A DNA stretch of 64,000 nt from contig JAJZAI010000015.1 in NCBI GenBank assembly GCA_021799495.1, positions 1-64,000 of the forward strand. The letters run 5' to 3'. Of the stretch, positions 56,552 through 64,000 are shown in pieces (position 1 is the first letter of the stretch; every line of letters begins with the position of its first letter). This DNA is from Deltaproteobacteria bacterium (lineage in GTDB: Bacteria > Desulfobacterota > Binatia > Binatales > Binataceae). Under the pieces are notes generated by a model. The model saw only the letters and a program-made list of their open reading frames with translations. It was not told the DNA's origin and did no database searches. The position numbers and the translations under genes were made by a program.

Positions 56552-58489
56552 TCAAGCCGCCGCGCCCCCGCCGATTTCAATAATCCGGCCGACGATCACG
56601 CCGAGGTTTCCGTCCTTGGGCGTGAAAACGGCGCACACGCCGAGCGCGCGCAGCTTTTCGCGATCGTCCTCCGGAATAATTCCGCCCATCACGACTTTAA
56701 CCTCGTCCGCGCCGCGCGCGCGCAGCAGGCCGAGCGTCTCGCGCGCAATCTCCAGATGGGCGCCGGCGAGACTCGAAATGGCGAGCACGTCGGCGTCCTC
56801 CTGCAGCGCGGTTTCGACCAGTTGCGCGGGCGTCTGCCTGAAGCCGGCGAGGATCACTTCCATCCCGGCCTGCATGCACGCCTGCGCGAGCAGCTTGACC
56901 GCGTTGATATGGCCGTCGAGGCCGGCCTTGCCCAGCGCGACGCGGAGTTTGCGCGGCGCGGCGGGAACGTCGAAACGGGCGACGGCCGCGGCGCGATCGA
57001 AAATCGGCGGCGTGTAGCGTCCGCGCGTCGCGCGCTCGATCGCCCCGGTCCATTCGCCGACCGTGCCGCCCGCGCGCGCGAGATCGAGCGTCGCCGGCAT
57101 GATCGGCGCGCCGCGCGCCGCGGCTTCGCCGAGCGCCGCGAGCGCGTTCGCCACCGCGTCCTGATCGCGTCCGGCGCGCCATTCGCGCAGCTCCGCGATT
57201 CGCTCGCGCTCGAGCGCGAGGTAATCCGGATGGTCGATCGCGGCGGCGGGCGGAGCGAGGCCGATTTGGCCGGCGAAGGCGTTGACGCCGACCTGCACGA
57301 TTTCGCCCGCCTCGAGCCGGCGCTGGCGCTCGGCGAGCGCGCGCGTCAATTCCGTGCTTATGAGGCCGATCGCTTTGGCGTAGCCGGCCTCGCGCAGGCG
57401 CATCGCGATTTCGCGCGCCCGCGCGGCGGTTTCGGCGGTCAGCGCCTCGATCACCTTGCTGCCCTCGAAGATGTCGCCGTAATCCGCGATTCCCGTCTCG
57501 TGCATCAGCACCTGTTGCGTGCGCAAGCCGATCAGCTGCTCGGCCTGATCGGGCAGCGCCAGCGCCTCGCGAAAGCCTGGCAGTTGCAACGCGTTGACGC
57601 GCGCGTTGGCCGAAAGCACGACCGGCAACGCCTCGTACGCGATCCGGATGATGTTGACTTCCGGCTGCTGCTCGGTAAGCGTCAGCGAGCGCACCTGGCA
57701 TCCCGCCCGGAAGGCGACGTCCGCGATGCCGTATTCGCTCGCGCACAACTCGCGCCACAGCTTGAAGTAGGCGCGGATTTTCGCGATTTCGGGCGCAAGC
57801 TCGATGCCGCTGTTGATGAAGAACGAAATCCGCCGGACGGTGCGCTCGAAGTCCTCGGCGCCGAGCGACGGACGAATCGCGTCGAGGATCATCAGCGCGT
57901 TGCCGAAGGCGTAGCCGATCTCCTCGGCGGGTCCCGCGCCGCTTTCCATGTAGTGGTAGCCGCAGCAGTTGATCGGGTTCCAGTTCGGCGCCTGCTCGAC
58001 CGCGAACCTGATCAGCTCGGCCGAAATCCGCAGCGAAACTTCGGGCTGGAAAATCGAAGTTCCGCGCGCGACGTATTCCTTGAGCAGATCGTTTTGCGTG
58101 GTGCCGCGCAACTCCGTCCACGGCGCGCCCTTGCGTTCGGCGACCACGAGATAGAGCGCGAGCAGGAACGGCGCGGTCGCGTTGATCGTCATCGAGGTGT
58201 TGATTTGGGCGAGCGGAATGCCTTCGAACAGCCGCTCCATGTCGCGCCAATGGCAGATCGAAACGCCGGCCTTGCCCACTTCGCCGCGGGCGACTTCGGC
58301 GTCGGGGTCGTAGCCGTTCTGGGTCGGCAAATCGAAAGCGATCGAGAGGCCGCGCTGGCCCTCGCGCAGATTATTGAGGAAACGGCGATTGGCCTGCCGG
58401 GCGTCGCCGAAACCGGCATAAGTGCGGATAATCCACGGTTCGCGCGGCTGCTTCGCGCCGTTTTCGGGTTTGCGCTTGCTCTCGGCCAT
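56552..58489 (-). CDS. B12-dependent acyl-CoA mutase, fused (methylmalonyl-CoA mutase family)
   Basis: A 645-residue single-chain mutase. The N-terminal TIM barrel has the substrate residues of methylmalonyl-CoA mutase: Tyr24 (RTYAGFGDA), Arg154 (QPEVSLRISAEL) and His179 (CGYHYMESGAG). Tyr and Arg favour a dicarboxylic acyl-CoA such as methylmalonyl- or ethylmalonyl-CoA over isobutyryl-CoA. The C-terminal cobalamin domain (from about 520) has GKAGLDGHINAVKLL, with Ala530 where the DxHxxG motif has Gly, then ISSLAGAH and VMGGIIPEDD. GGAGGAG precedes ATG 58489. The ArsA-like gene is directly upstream; no epimerase or MeaB gene is seen. Confidence 0.88.
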   Translation of the reverse strand: MAESKRKPENGAKQPREPWIIRTYAGFGDARQANRRFLNNLREGQRGLSIAFDLPTQNGYDPDAEVARGEVGKAGVSICHWRDMERLFEGIPLAQINTSMTINATAPFLLALYLVVAERKGAPWTELRGTTQNDLLKEYVARGTSIFQPEVSLRISAELIRFAVEQAPNWNPINCCGYHYMESGAGPAEEIGYAFGNALMILDAIRPSLGAEDFERTVRRISFFINSGIELAPEIAKIRAYFKLWRELCASEYGIADVAFRAGCQVRSLTLTEQQPEVNIIRIAYEALPVVLSANARVNALQLPGFREALALPDQAEQLIGLRTQQVLMHETGIADYGDIFEGSKVIEALTAETAARAREIAMRLREAGYAKAIGLISTELTRALAERQRRLEAGEIVQVGVNAFAGQIGLAPPAAAIDHPDYLALERERIAELREWRAGRDQDAVANALAALGEAAARGAPIMPATLDLARAGGTVGEWTGAIERATRGRYTPPIFDRAAAVARFDVPAAPRKLRVALGKAGLDGHINAVKLLAQACMQAGMEVILAGFRQTPAQLVETALQEDADVLAISSLAGAHLEIARETLGLLRARGADEVKVVMGGIIPEDDREKLRALGVCAVFTPKDGNLGVIVGRIIEIGGGAAA

Positions 58490-58606
58490 TCGCTCCTCCA
58501 GCGCCGGTATTTGCACGCGGCGCCGCGCGTATCAGATCGATGAAAAGGGTAATTGCGCCGGCGTTCCAATGCCAGACGGCCACTGGAGCGCGGCCATCGG
58601 CGCCTG

Positions 58607-59563
58607 TCAGCCGGGCGCGGCCGTCCCGAGACCGCCTTCCGGCGGAAGTTCGGCGGCCAGCCGCCGCGCAAGGTTGTCGTACAGCTCGATTCCGGCCGCT
58701 CCGCGCCGCTCGGCGACCTCGACAACGCCGCAATCGAGGCGCCGGCGCAGCAACTCGAAAGCGCGGCGGTCGCGCGTGCGGCGGCGAATCGCGCCGCGCG
58801 CTATTTCGGCCAGATCCTCCACGCCGCCCAGCGCCGCATCACGCTCGGCGAGCCGGCCGGCCCGCACGATATCGGCGGCGGTGAAGCGGGCGTCGATCGC
58901 GCGATTGAAAAAGGCGGCCGCGAGCCTGATTTCAAGCTCCCCGACGGCGTGGCCGAGCTCGAGCGTCTCGGCGACCGCGAGCGTCTCGGCGGTCGTCACC
59001 GCGACGATCCCGCACCGTGCGAAATCGCTCAGCAGCGTCGCGATATTGCGCGCCTCGCGCCCGGCGACGCTGTCGCCAAAGGCGCCGCCGGCGGCGAACG
59101 GAGTGCGGATCATGCTGAGCGCCTGTCCGCTCGCGGGCGCGTCGAAGATCACGAGGTCCCACGGTTTGAGCGGCGCTTCGCGCCGTTCGATTTCGTGGAA
59201 GACCTTACCCATCATCGTCAGTTCGCGCACCGCCGGCGCGGCGTGCACGAAATACTGGTAGATCCGGCTTCTGAAGACCGCGCGCAACACGGCGCGGGGA
59301 GCGACGATGCTCAAATATTGTTCGAGCGATTCCTGACCGCCGAGCATCATGGCGCTCAGGTTCGGCGCGAGTTCCAGCGGCTCGAAACTGGGCCTGCCGC
59401 CCCATGCGCCGGCGATCGGCGCGCGCGGGTCGGCTTCGATCACGAGTGTGCTCTGGCCGCGCCGGGACGAAAGCAGCGCGAGCGCCGCCGTCACGGCGCT
59501 GCGTCCGACGCCGCCCTTGCCAAGCATCACGAGCAATCGCCGGCGCATCAGGTCCGCGATCAT
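58607..59563 (-). CDS. ArsA/Get3-like (SIMIBI) ATPase
   Basis: A 318-residue ATPase. The deviant P-loop reads LGKGGVGRSAVT (about 14-25): the signature Lys16 is kept, but the second Lys is Arg21. Switch II FDAPASGQALSMIRTP (about 138-153) replaces the ArsA DTAPTGH motif. TTAETLAVAETLELGHAV and NRAIDARFTAADIVRAG follow the ArsA-family pattern. There is only one ATPase half. Start ATG 59563 is tentative, with no ribosome site; TTG 59611 is possible. It sits 64 bases after fabH and 117 bases before the mutase gene on one strand, so a role in cofactor or chaperone work for the mutase is conceivable. Confidence 0.75.
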   Translation of the reverse strand: MIADLMRRRLLVMLGKGGVGRSAVTAALALLSSRRGQSTLVIEADPRAPIAGAWGGRPSFEPLELAPNLSAMMLGGQESLEQYLSIVAPRAVLRAVFRSRIYQYFVHAAPAVRELTMMGKVFHEIERREAPLKPWDLVIFDAPASGQALSMIRTPFAAGGAFGDSVAGREARNIATLLSDFARCGIVAVTTAETLAVAETLELGHAVGELEIRLAAAFFNRAIDARFTAADIVRAGRLAERDAALGGVEDLAEIARGAIRRRTRDRRAFELLRRRLDCGVVEVAERRGAAGIELYDNLARRLAAELPPEGGLGTAAPG

Positions 59564-59627
59564 GGCGCGATTCGCAGGAGTCAAGTTCGACGGCCGGGCG
59601 CGACGCGCCAATCCTGCCGCGCGGCGG

Positions 59628-60605
59628 CTACCAGCGGATCAGATTGGCGCCCCAGGTCAATCCACCGCCGCACGCGTTCAGCAGCACCAAATCGTTGTCG
59701 TGAATCCGGCCGGATTCGATCGCTTCGTCGAGCGCGATCGGCACTGACGCCGCCGAGGTGTTGCCGTACCGATCGACGTTCGTGAAGACTTTTTCGGGGT
59801 TGATGCCGAGACGCTCGCCGACCGCGTTGATAATCCGCAGGTTCGCCTGATGCGGGATGATCAGGGAAATGTCACCGAGCGAAACTCCGGCGCGTTCGAC
59901 CACTTTGCGGGTGATGTCTTCAAGGCTCTTGACGGCGATCTTGAACAGCTCAGGACCCTTCATCTTGATCGCGTCGTTCTGGTTGGTCCGCGCCTCGGCG
60001 TCGATCGGCGATTGGATGCCGCGGTTGCGCACGGACAGCAAATCCCAATGCTGGCCCGCCGACCGCAGCATGCTGCCAAGCACGCCGCGCTGGCCCGGTT
60101 CGCTGACCATCACCGCCGCGCCCGCGCCGTCGCCAAACAGCACGGCGGTGGCGCGATCGTTCCAATCGACCATGGTCGATAGCGCGTCGGCGCCGATCAG
60201 CAGCACCCGGCTCCATTCGCCCGCGCGCATCGTGGCGTCCGCCACGCTCAGCGCGTAGATAAAGCCCGAGCAGGCCGCGGCGACGTCGAACGCGGGAATC
60301 GAACTCAGGCCGAGCCGATGCTGTAGCTGGCAGGCGAAGGAGGGAAAGCCGAAATCCGAGGAAACCGTACCGACGATAATCGCCTCGAGGTCCTCGGGCT
60401 TCATCCCGGCGCGCGCGAGCGCTTCGCGGCTGGCGCGTTCCGCCACCTCGACCAGCGATTCGCCGGTACTGAGCGCGTAGCGCTGGGCGATGCCGGTGCG
60501 CGTGCGGATCCATTCGTCCGACGTGTCCATCCGCCGCTCGAGTTCGTGGTTGCTGATAACCGTTCGGGGAGTGGCGCGCCCGGTGGCGACAATTCTCGAG
60601 CCCAT
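59628..60605 (-). CDS. fabH: Beta-ketoacyl-ACP synthase III
   Basis: A 325-residue condensing enzyme initiating fatty acid synthesis from acetyl- or branched acyl-CoA and malonyl-ACP. The triad is complete: Cys112 (FDVAAACSGF), His252 (IIPHQANLRI) and Asn282 (YGNTSAASV). Length and the DWNDRATAVLFGDGAGA block are typical. The start ATG 60605 follows the fabF stop by 11 bases, so the two genes are probably translated together. fabD, fabG and acpP, which usually accompany them, are not in the window. Confidence 0.95.
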   Translation of the reverse strand: MGSRIVATGRATPRTVISNHELERRMDTSDEWIRTRTGIAQRYALSTGESLVEVAERASREALARAGMKPEDLEAIIVGTVSSDFGFPSFACQLQHRLGLSSIPAFDVAAACSGFIYALSVADATMRAGEWSRVLLIGADALSTMVDWNDRATAVLFGDGAGAAVMVSEPGQRGVLGSMLRSAGQHWDLLSVRNRGIQSPIDAEARTNQNDAIKMKGPELFKIAVKSLEDITRKVVERAGVSLGDISLIIPHQANLRIINAVGERLGINPEKVFTNVDRYGNTSAASVPIALDEAIESGRIHDNDLVLLNACGGGLTWGANLIRW

Positions 60606-60616
60606 GCTGGCGACCG

Positions 60617-61873
60617 CTATTTTCCATCCGCGGGCCGGAAGGCCAACGTGGTGTTGGTCCCGCCGAAACCGAACGAATTGTTGAGCGCGACCCGGATATG
60701 TTTCGCCCGCGCCTGGTTCGGCACGTAATCGAGATCGCATTCCGGATCGGGGTATTCGTAGTTGATCGTCGGCGGCAACATCCCGTTGGCCACCGCCAGC
60801 ACGGTGTAAACCGACTCGATCGCGCCGGCCGCGCCGAGCGCGTGCCCGGTCATCGATTTCGTCGAGCTGACCGCAAGCCGCGCCGCGTGCTCGCCGAACA
60901 CCTGCTTGATCGCCTGCGACTCGGCGATATCGCCGGGCGGCGTCGAGGTGCCGTGGGCGTTGATATAGTCGACTTCGGCGGGATCGATCGCGCCGTCTTC
61001 GAGACAACGGCGCATGCAGCGCGCGGCGCCCCGCCCGTCCGGCGACGGCGAGGTGATATGGTAGGCGTCGGCGTTCGCGAAATAGCCGACGATTTCGGCC
61101 AGAATATTCGCGCCGCGTTTGAGCGCCGATTCGCGCTCTTCAAGAATCAGGCTTGCGGAACCTTCCGCCATCACGAATCCGTCGCGCTCGCGATCGAACG
61201 GGCGGCTCGCCGCGGTTGGATTGTCGTTCCGCGTCGAAAGCGCGCGCATCGCGACGAACCCGCCGACGCCCAGCGGCGTGATCGCGGCTTCGGCGCCGCC
61301 GGTAATCGCGGCGTCCAGATAGCCCGCGCGGATCATCCGGAACGCCTCGCCGATCGCATGGCTGCCCGACGCGCAAGCGCTGGTGGTGGAGAAGTTGGCG
61401 CCGCGGGCGCCGTAACGGATCGAGATTTGGCCGGGCGCGAGGTTCGATATCAGCTTGGGAATAAAGAACGGCGTAAGCCGCTTAAGCCGGCTGTCGAGGA
61501 AAATAAGATGATTCTCCTCGATCGTCAGCAACCCGCCGATTCCGACCCCGACCAGCACGCCTACGTTGTCGGCGTTGTCCTCGGTGATTTGCAGGCCCGA
61601 TTGACGCATCGCCTGCTCGGTGGCGCCCATCGCGTACTGGATAAAGAGGTCCATCTTGCGGACGTCTTTTTTCTCGATCCAGTCGAGCGGATTGAAATCC
61701 CGCACTTCGCCCGCGATCCGGGTGGGAAAATCTTCGAGCTCGAAGCGATCGATCGGTCCGATTCCGGACCGGCCGGACATCAGGGCTTCCCAATTCTTCT
61801 CGACGCCGGTACCCAGAGGCGTCACGAGGCCCACCCCGGTCACGACCACTCGGCGGTCAAAGTTGCGTGTCAT
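60617..61873 (-). CDS. fabF: Beta-ketoacyl-ACP synthase II
   Basis: A 418-residue elongating condensing enzyme of fatty acid synthesis. The Cys-His-His triad is Cys167 (STTSACASGSHAIGE), His307 (VDYINAHGTSTPPGD) and His344 (MTGHALGAAGAIE); the DGFVMAEGSA block and the opening RRVVVTGVGLVTPLGTG are as expected. A GGGAGGAAG is about 14 bases upstream of ATG 61873. It is first in the fabF-fabH-ArsA-like-mutase run. No acyl carrier protein gene precedes it: the region 61874-62034 holds no gene. Confidence 0.95.
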   Translation of the reverse strand: MTRNFDRRVVVTGVGLVTPLGTGVEKNWEALMSGRSGIGPIDRFELEDFPTRIAGEVRDFNPLDWIEKKDVRKMDLFIQYAMGATEQAMRQSGLQITEDNADNVGVLVGVGIGGLLTIEENHLIFLDSRLKRLTPFFIPKLISNLAPGQISIRYGARGANFSTTSACASGSHAIGEAFRMIRAGYLDAAITGGAEAAITPLGVGGFVAMRALSTRNDNPTAASRPFDRERDGFVMAEGSASLILEERESALKRGANILAEIVGYFANADAYHITSPSPDGRGAARCMRRCLEDGAIDPAEVDYINAHGTSTPPGDIAESQAIKQVFGEHAARLAVSSTKSMTGHALGAAGAIESVYTVLAVANGMLPPTINYEYPDPECDLDYVPNQARAKHIRVALNNSFGFGGTNTTLAFRPADGK

Positions 61874-62034
61874 AGCTGGCGCGCGTCTTCCTCCCTGAGC
61901 GCATATCTATCCAATTTACCAGACCGGCGCCGTGAAAACACTCAGCTTCCGGCCGGCAATGCACAGCTTTCGGCGCCGGCCGCCGATGTTTTAACCGGCA
62001 CGAGCATGCTTGTTGATGGCTAACGGCGATGGCG

Positions 62035-62466
62035 TCATTTGGACGCAAGCGCCGTCTTGACGATTTCGCTCGCCGTCTTGCCGTCGAGCGCCGCGCCAAA
62101 ACGATCGCGCAGAGCCTTCATCAGCGGGCCAATCTGATTGACGCCGGCGCCAATTTGTTCGGCGACGAACGCGCGGACTTCGTCGGCGCCGATCGCGGCG
62201 GGCAGGTAGCTGTCGAGAACTTTCGCCTCGGCTTCGTTTTGTTCGACCAGATCGGCGCGGCCGCCCTTGCGCGCGAATTCGAGCGCTTCGTCGCGCCGGG
62301 CCCGCTCGCGCTTGATAATCTGAATGATCTCGGCTTCGTTGGCCTCGCGCCGGACGTCTTTTTCGAGCCGGGTAATCTCGGCGAGCACGCCGCGCACCGT
62401 CATCAGGCGCAGCTTGTCGCCGCTTTTCATCGCGGCTTTCAGATCGTCCTGCAATTTCGCTTTCAC
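62035..62466 (-). CDS. GatB/YqeY domain-containing protein
   Basis: A 143-residue protein of the YqeY family, related to the tail domain of the amidotransferase GatB. It has VKAKLQDDLKAAMKSGDKLRLMTVRGVLAEI (about 1-31), RARRDEALEFARKGGRADLVEQNEAEAKVLDSYLPA and a C-terminal GPLMKALRDRFGAALDGKTASEIVKTAL. Possible tRNA binding is inferred from GatB. The start is set at GTG 62466, matching the usual family length of about 148; the open frame continues upstream to 62586 with implausible sequence. It is divergent from the second LLM gene. Confidence 0.88.
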   Translation of the reverse strand: MKAKLQDDLKAAMKSGDKLRLMTVRGVLAEITRLEKDVRREANEAEIIQIIKRERARRDEALEFARKGGRADLVEQNEAEAKVLDSYLPAAIGADEVRAFVAEQIGAGVNQIGPLMKALRDRFGAALDGKTASEIVKTALASK

Positions 62467-62598
62467 TCGCTTATACCTGCCTTGTCCGCCCGGCGCGACC
62501 GCCGATCGCAAAGCAAAACGGACTTGAACAAGTTTATCCGGACGAGCCGATCCCGAACAATCGCGGGATGCGTTAAACGCTTCCACCCTCGCCTATTC

Positions 62599-62607
62599 TG
62601 TTATAAT
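62599..62607 (+). promoter_or_regulatory. Extended -10 promoter for the LLM gene
   Basis: TGT followed by TATAAT (62602-62607) is a perfect extended -10, 49 bases before the ATG at 62656. The -35 region is weak (TTCCAC at a short spacing). It is the same extended -10 style as upstream of mfd. Confidence 0.6.
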
Positions 62608-62655
62608 TTAACGCCGCCCTCGGCACGAGGATCGAGATCGCCAAGGAGAAGCCCT

Positions 62656-63960
62656 ATGAAATTCACGTGGTTCCACCTGATGCCGTACCGCTATCTGCCC
62701 GACGGTTTCAAGGACAAATATCGCAGCGTATGGGTGGATATTCCACGCAATCTCTACGACCCTAAAATCGGCCATCGGCTCTACAACGACTACCTCGATC
62801 AGCTCGAATTGGCGGACCGTCTGGGCTTCGACGGTCTCGGCGTCAACGAGCATCATCAGAACGGCTACGGCCTGATGCCTTCACCAAACATCATGGCGGC
62901 CGCGATGGCGCGCCGGACGCGCAATGCCGCGCTGGTGGTCCTTGGCAACTCGATCGCGCTTTACAATCCGCCCGTCCGCGTCGCGGAAGAGTTCGCGATG
63001 CTCGACGTTATCAGCGGCGGGCGGCTGGTCGCGGGCTTTCCGGTCGGCACCTCGATGGACGTGAATTTCTGCTACGGCGAAGTGCCGGCGACGATCCGCG
63101 AGAAGTATTACGAAGCGCACGACCTGATCCTGCGCGCATGGAAAGAGCCGGACGTCTTCGCCTTCAACGGCAAATACACCAAGTTGCGCTACGTCAACCT
63201 GTGGCCGAAGCCGCTCCAGCAGCCCCATCCGCCAATCTGGATTCCGGGCGGCGGCTCGATCGAAACATGGGACTTCTGCGCCGACCACGGCCATCAGTAC
63301 AGCTTCCTCTCCTATTTCGGCTACAAGGCCGGCAAGAAAGTCGCCGACGGCTACTGGAAGGTGATGGCGAAGAAGGGCAAGGAGCTGAATCCTTACAGCC
63401 TCGGCTTCGCGCAGGTGATCGCGGTCGCGAACACCGACAAAGAGGCCGAAGAGCTTTATGCGCCGCACATGGACTACTTCTACAGCCGCTGCCTGCACGT
63501 CTATAACGGCTTCGCCGACGCGCCCGGCTATCGCACGCCGAGCACGATCCGGGCCGGAATCGTGGCGCAGGTCGGCAAGGAAGCTTCGCTGCGGCGCGAA
63601 GGCCTGACCTGGAAAGACTTCGTCGACGAGGGCTATATCATCGCCGGCTCGCCCAAGACCGTCCGTGAACGGCTGACCGAGGCGATGAAGAGCCTCAACT
63701 GCGGCCATCTGATGATGCTGCAACAGATCGGCTCGATGCCGCCGGAGTTGGTGCGGATGGGCATGGAACTGTTCGCCCGCGAGGTCATGCCGCACATGCG
63801 CGGACTGTGGCCGAATTTTCAGGACAAATGGTCGCCGAACCCGCTGCCGGAACCGGAGCGCGCAATGCCCGCGCCGATCGATCTGCGGCGCGTCGAGACC
63901 AACGGCAAGACTGTTCACGCGGCAAGCCCGGCCGCGCATGAAAGCCGGAGCGCGAAGTAA
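62656..63960 (+). CDS. LLM-class flavin-dependent oxidoreductase
   Basis: A 434-residue luciferase-like monooxygenase-fold protein. It has MKFTWFHLMPYRYLP at the start, LELADRLGFDGLGVNEHHQNGYGLMPSPNIMAA (about 51-83), MLDVISGGRLVAGFPVGTSMD (about 115-135) and QQPHPPIWIPGGGSIETWDFCADHG (about 190-214). It is about 90 residues longer than the LLM enzyme at 1231-2253 and belongs to the bacterial-luciferase-like/F420-type LLM group with the DIPRNLYDPKIG N-terminal insertion. An ideal AAGGAG lies eight bases before ATG 62656. A next gene begins two bases after its stop, so it heads a likely operon cut by the window end. Confidence 0.88.
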   Translation: MKFTWFHLMPYRYLPDGFKDKYRSVWVDIPRNLYDPKIGHRLYNDYLDQLELADRLGFDGLGVNEHHQNGYGLMPSPNIMAAAMARRTRNAALVVLGNSIALYNPPVRVAEEFAMLDVISGGRLVAGFPVGTSMDVNFCYGEVPATIREKYYEAHDLILRAWKEPDVFAFNGKYTKLRYVNLWPKPLQQPHPPIWIPGGGSIETWDFCADHGHQYSFLSYFGYKAGKKVADGYWKVMAKKGKELNPYSLGFAQVIAVANTDKEAEELYAPHMDYFYSRCLHVYNGFADAPGYRTPSTIRAGIVAQVGKEASLRREGLTWKDFVDEGYIIAGSPKTVRERLTEAMKSLNCGHLMMLQQIGSMPPELVRMGMELFAREVMPHMRGLWPNFQDKWSPNPLPEPERAMPAPIDLRRVETNGKTVHAASPAAHESRSAK

Positions 63961-63962
63961 GC

Positions 63963-64000
63963 ATGAAGACGACTCACAAAATCCGCGACGGCAAGTTTTC
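63963..64000 (+). CDS. Start of a gene cut by the window end
   Basis: ATG 63963, two bases after the LLM stop, begins MKTTHKIRDGKF and stays open to the end. Only 12 residues are visible, so function cannot be assigned. The tight spacing argues that it is co-transcribed with the LLM oxidoreductase gene. No separate ribosome site is obvious. Confidence 0.5.
   Translation, partial: MKTTHKIRDGKF

Noticed and set aside
56465-58543. 692-residue plus-strand frame over the mutase
   Set aside because: Antisense shadow of the mutase gene; no recognisable motifs.

Overview
This window is high-G+C DNA (roughly two thirds G+C by eye) from a Gram-negative bacterium. It carries an LPS-export ATPase (LptB), a type II secretion operon, several lipoproteins and an outer-membrane-type peptidyl-prolyl isomerase. 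The mixture of F420/flavin-type LLM oxidoreductases, family III CoA transferases, acyl-CoA dehydrogenases, crotonases, many SDRs, a haloalkane dehalogenase and DUF1329/DUF169 proteins resembles uncultured deltaproteobacteria-like lineages such as Candidatus Binatota. That placement is inference from gene content; no rRNA or ribosomal protein marker is present. The only RNA gene recognised is tRNA-Cys(GCA).

Layout. 1-1230: an AT-richer orphan gene and a repeat-rich gap (an alphaproteobacterial-style palindrome plus an 18-bp tandem repeat). 1231-16455: a catabolic block with LLM oxidoreductase, NAD epimerase, PncC/CinA, PrxQ-type peroxiredoxin, SDR, two acyl-CoA dehydrogenase-fold enzymes, TauD-type dioxygenase, nitronate monooxygenase, two translationally coupled family III CoA transferases, an intact and a frameshifted VOC protein, a lipoprotein, a small membrane protein, a repeat cluster and a crotonase. 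16594-17388: two small uncharacterised genes. 17528-26951: a tight ten-gene type II secretion operon gspE-F-G-H-I-J-K-L-M-N, lacking gspC, gspD and the prepilin peptidase. 26974-38769: mixed housekeeping and accessory genes (alpha/beta hydrolase, secreted protein, clpP, lptB, zwf, VanZ-like, GST, two SDRs, a beta-propeller lipoprotein, malQ, TPR protein, DUF59 protein). 38780-43291: FAD-linked oxidase, haloalkane dehalogenase, crotonase, D-2-hydroxyacid dehydrogenase. 43418-52919: a forward run with PDZ protein, mfd, SurA/PrsA-like PPIase, pdxA and uvrA, so two DNA-repair genes lie close together. 52941-55863: DUF1348, DUF169 and DUF1329 proteins. 55901-61873 (reverse): fabF, fabH, an ArsA/Get3-like ATPase, a fused B12-dependent acyl-CoA mutase, a secreted protein and tRNA-Cys. 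62035-64000: yqeY, a second LLM oxidoreductase and the first codons of a following gene.

How the parts fit. The left block, the dehalogenase region and the mutase look like enzymes for activating (CoA transferases), oxidising (ACADs, crotonases, SDRs, LLM and TauD enzymes) and rearranging (mutase) unusual carboxylic acids or halogenated/branched compounds. None of the substrates can be read from sequence. The most interesting leads are: the ArsA-like ATPase directly upstream of the B12 mutase, a position where a MeaB-type GTPase would be expected; the T2SS operon without its secretin; the HLD-II dehalogenase with a complete catalytic pentad; and the clustered intergenic repeats.
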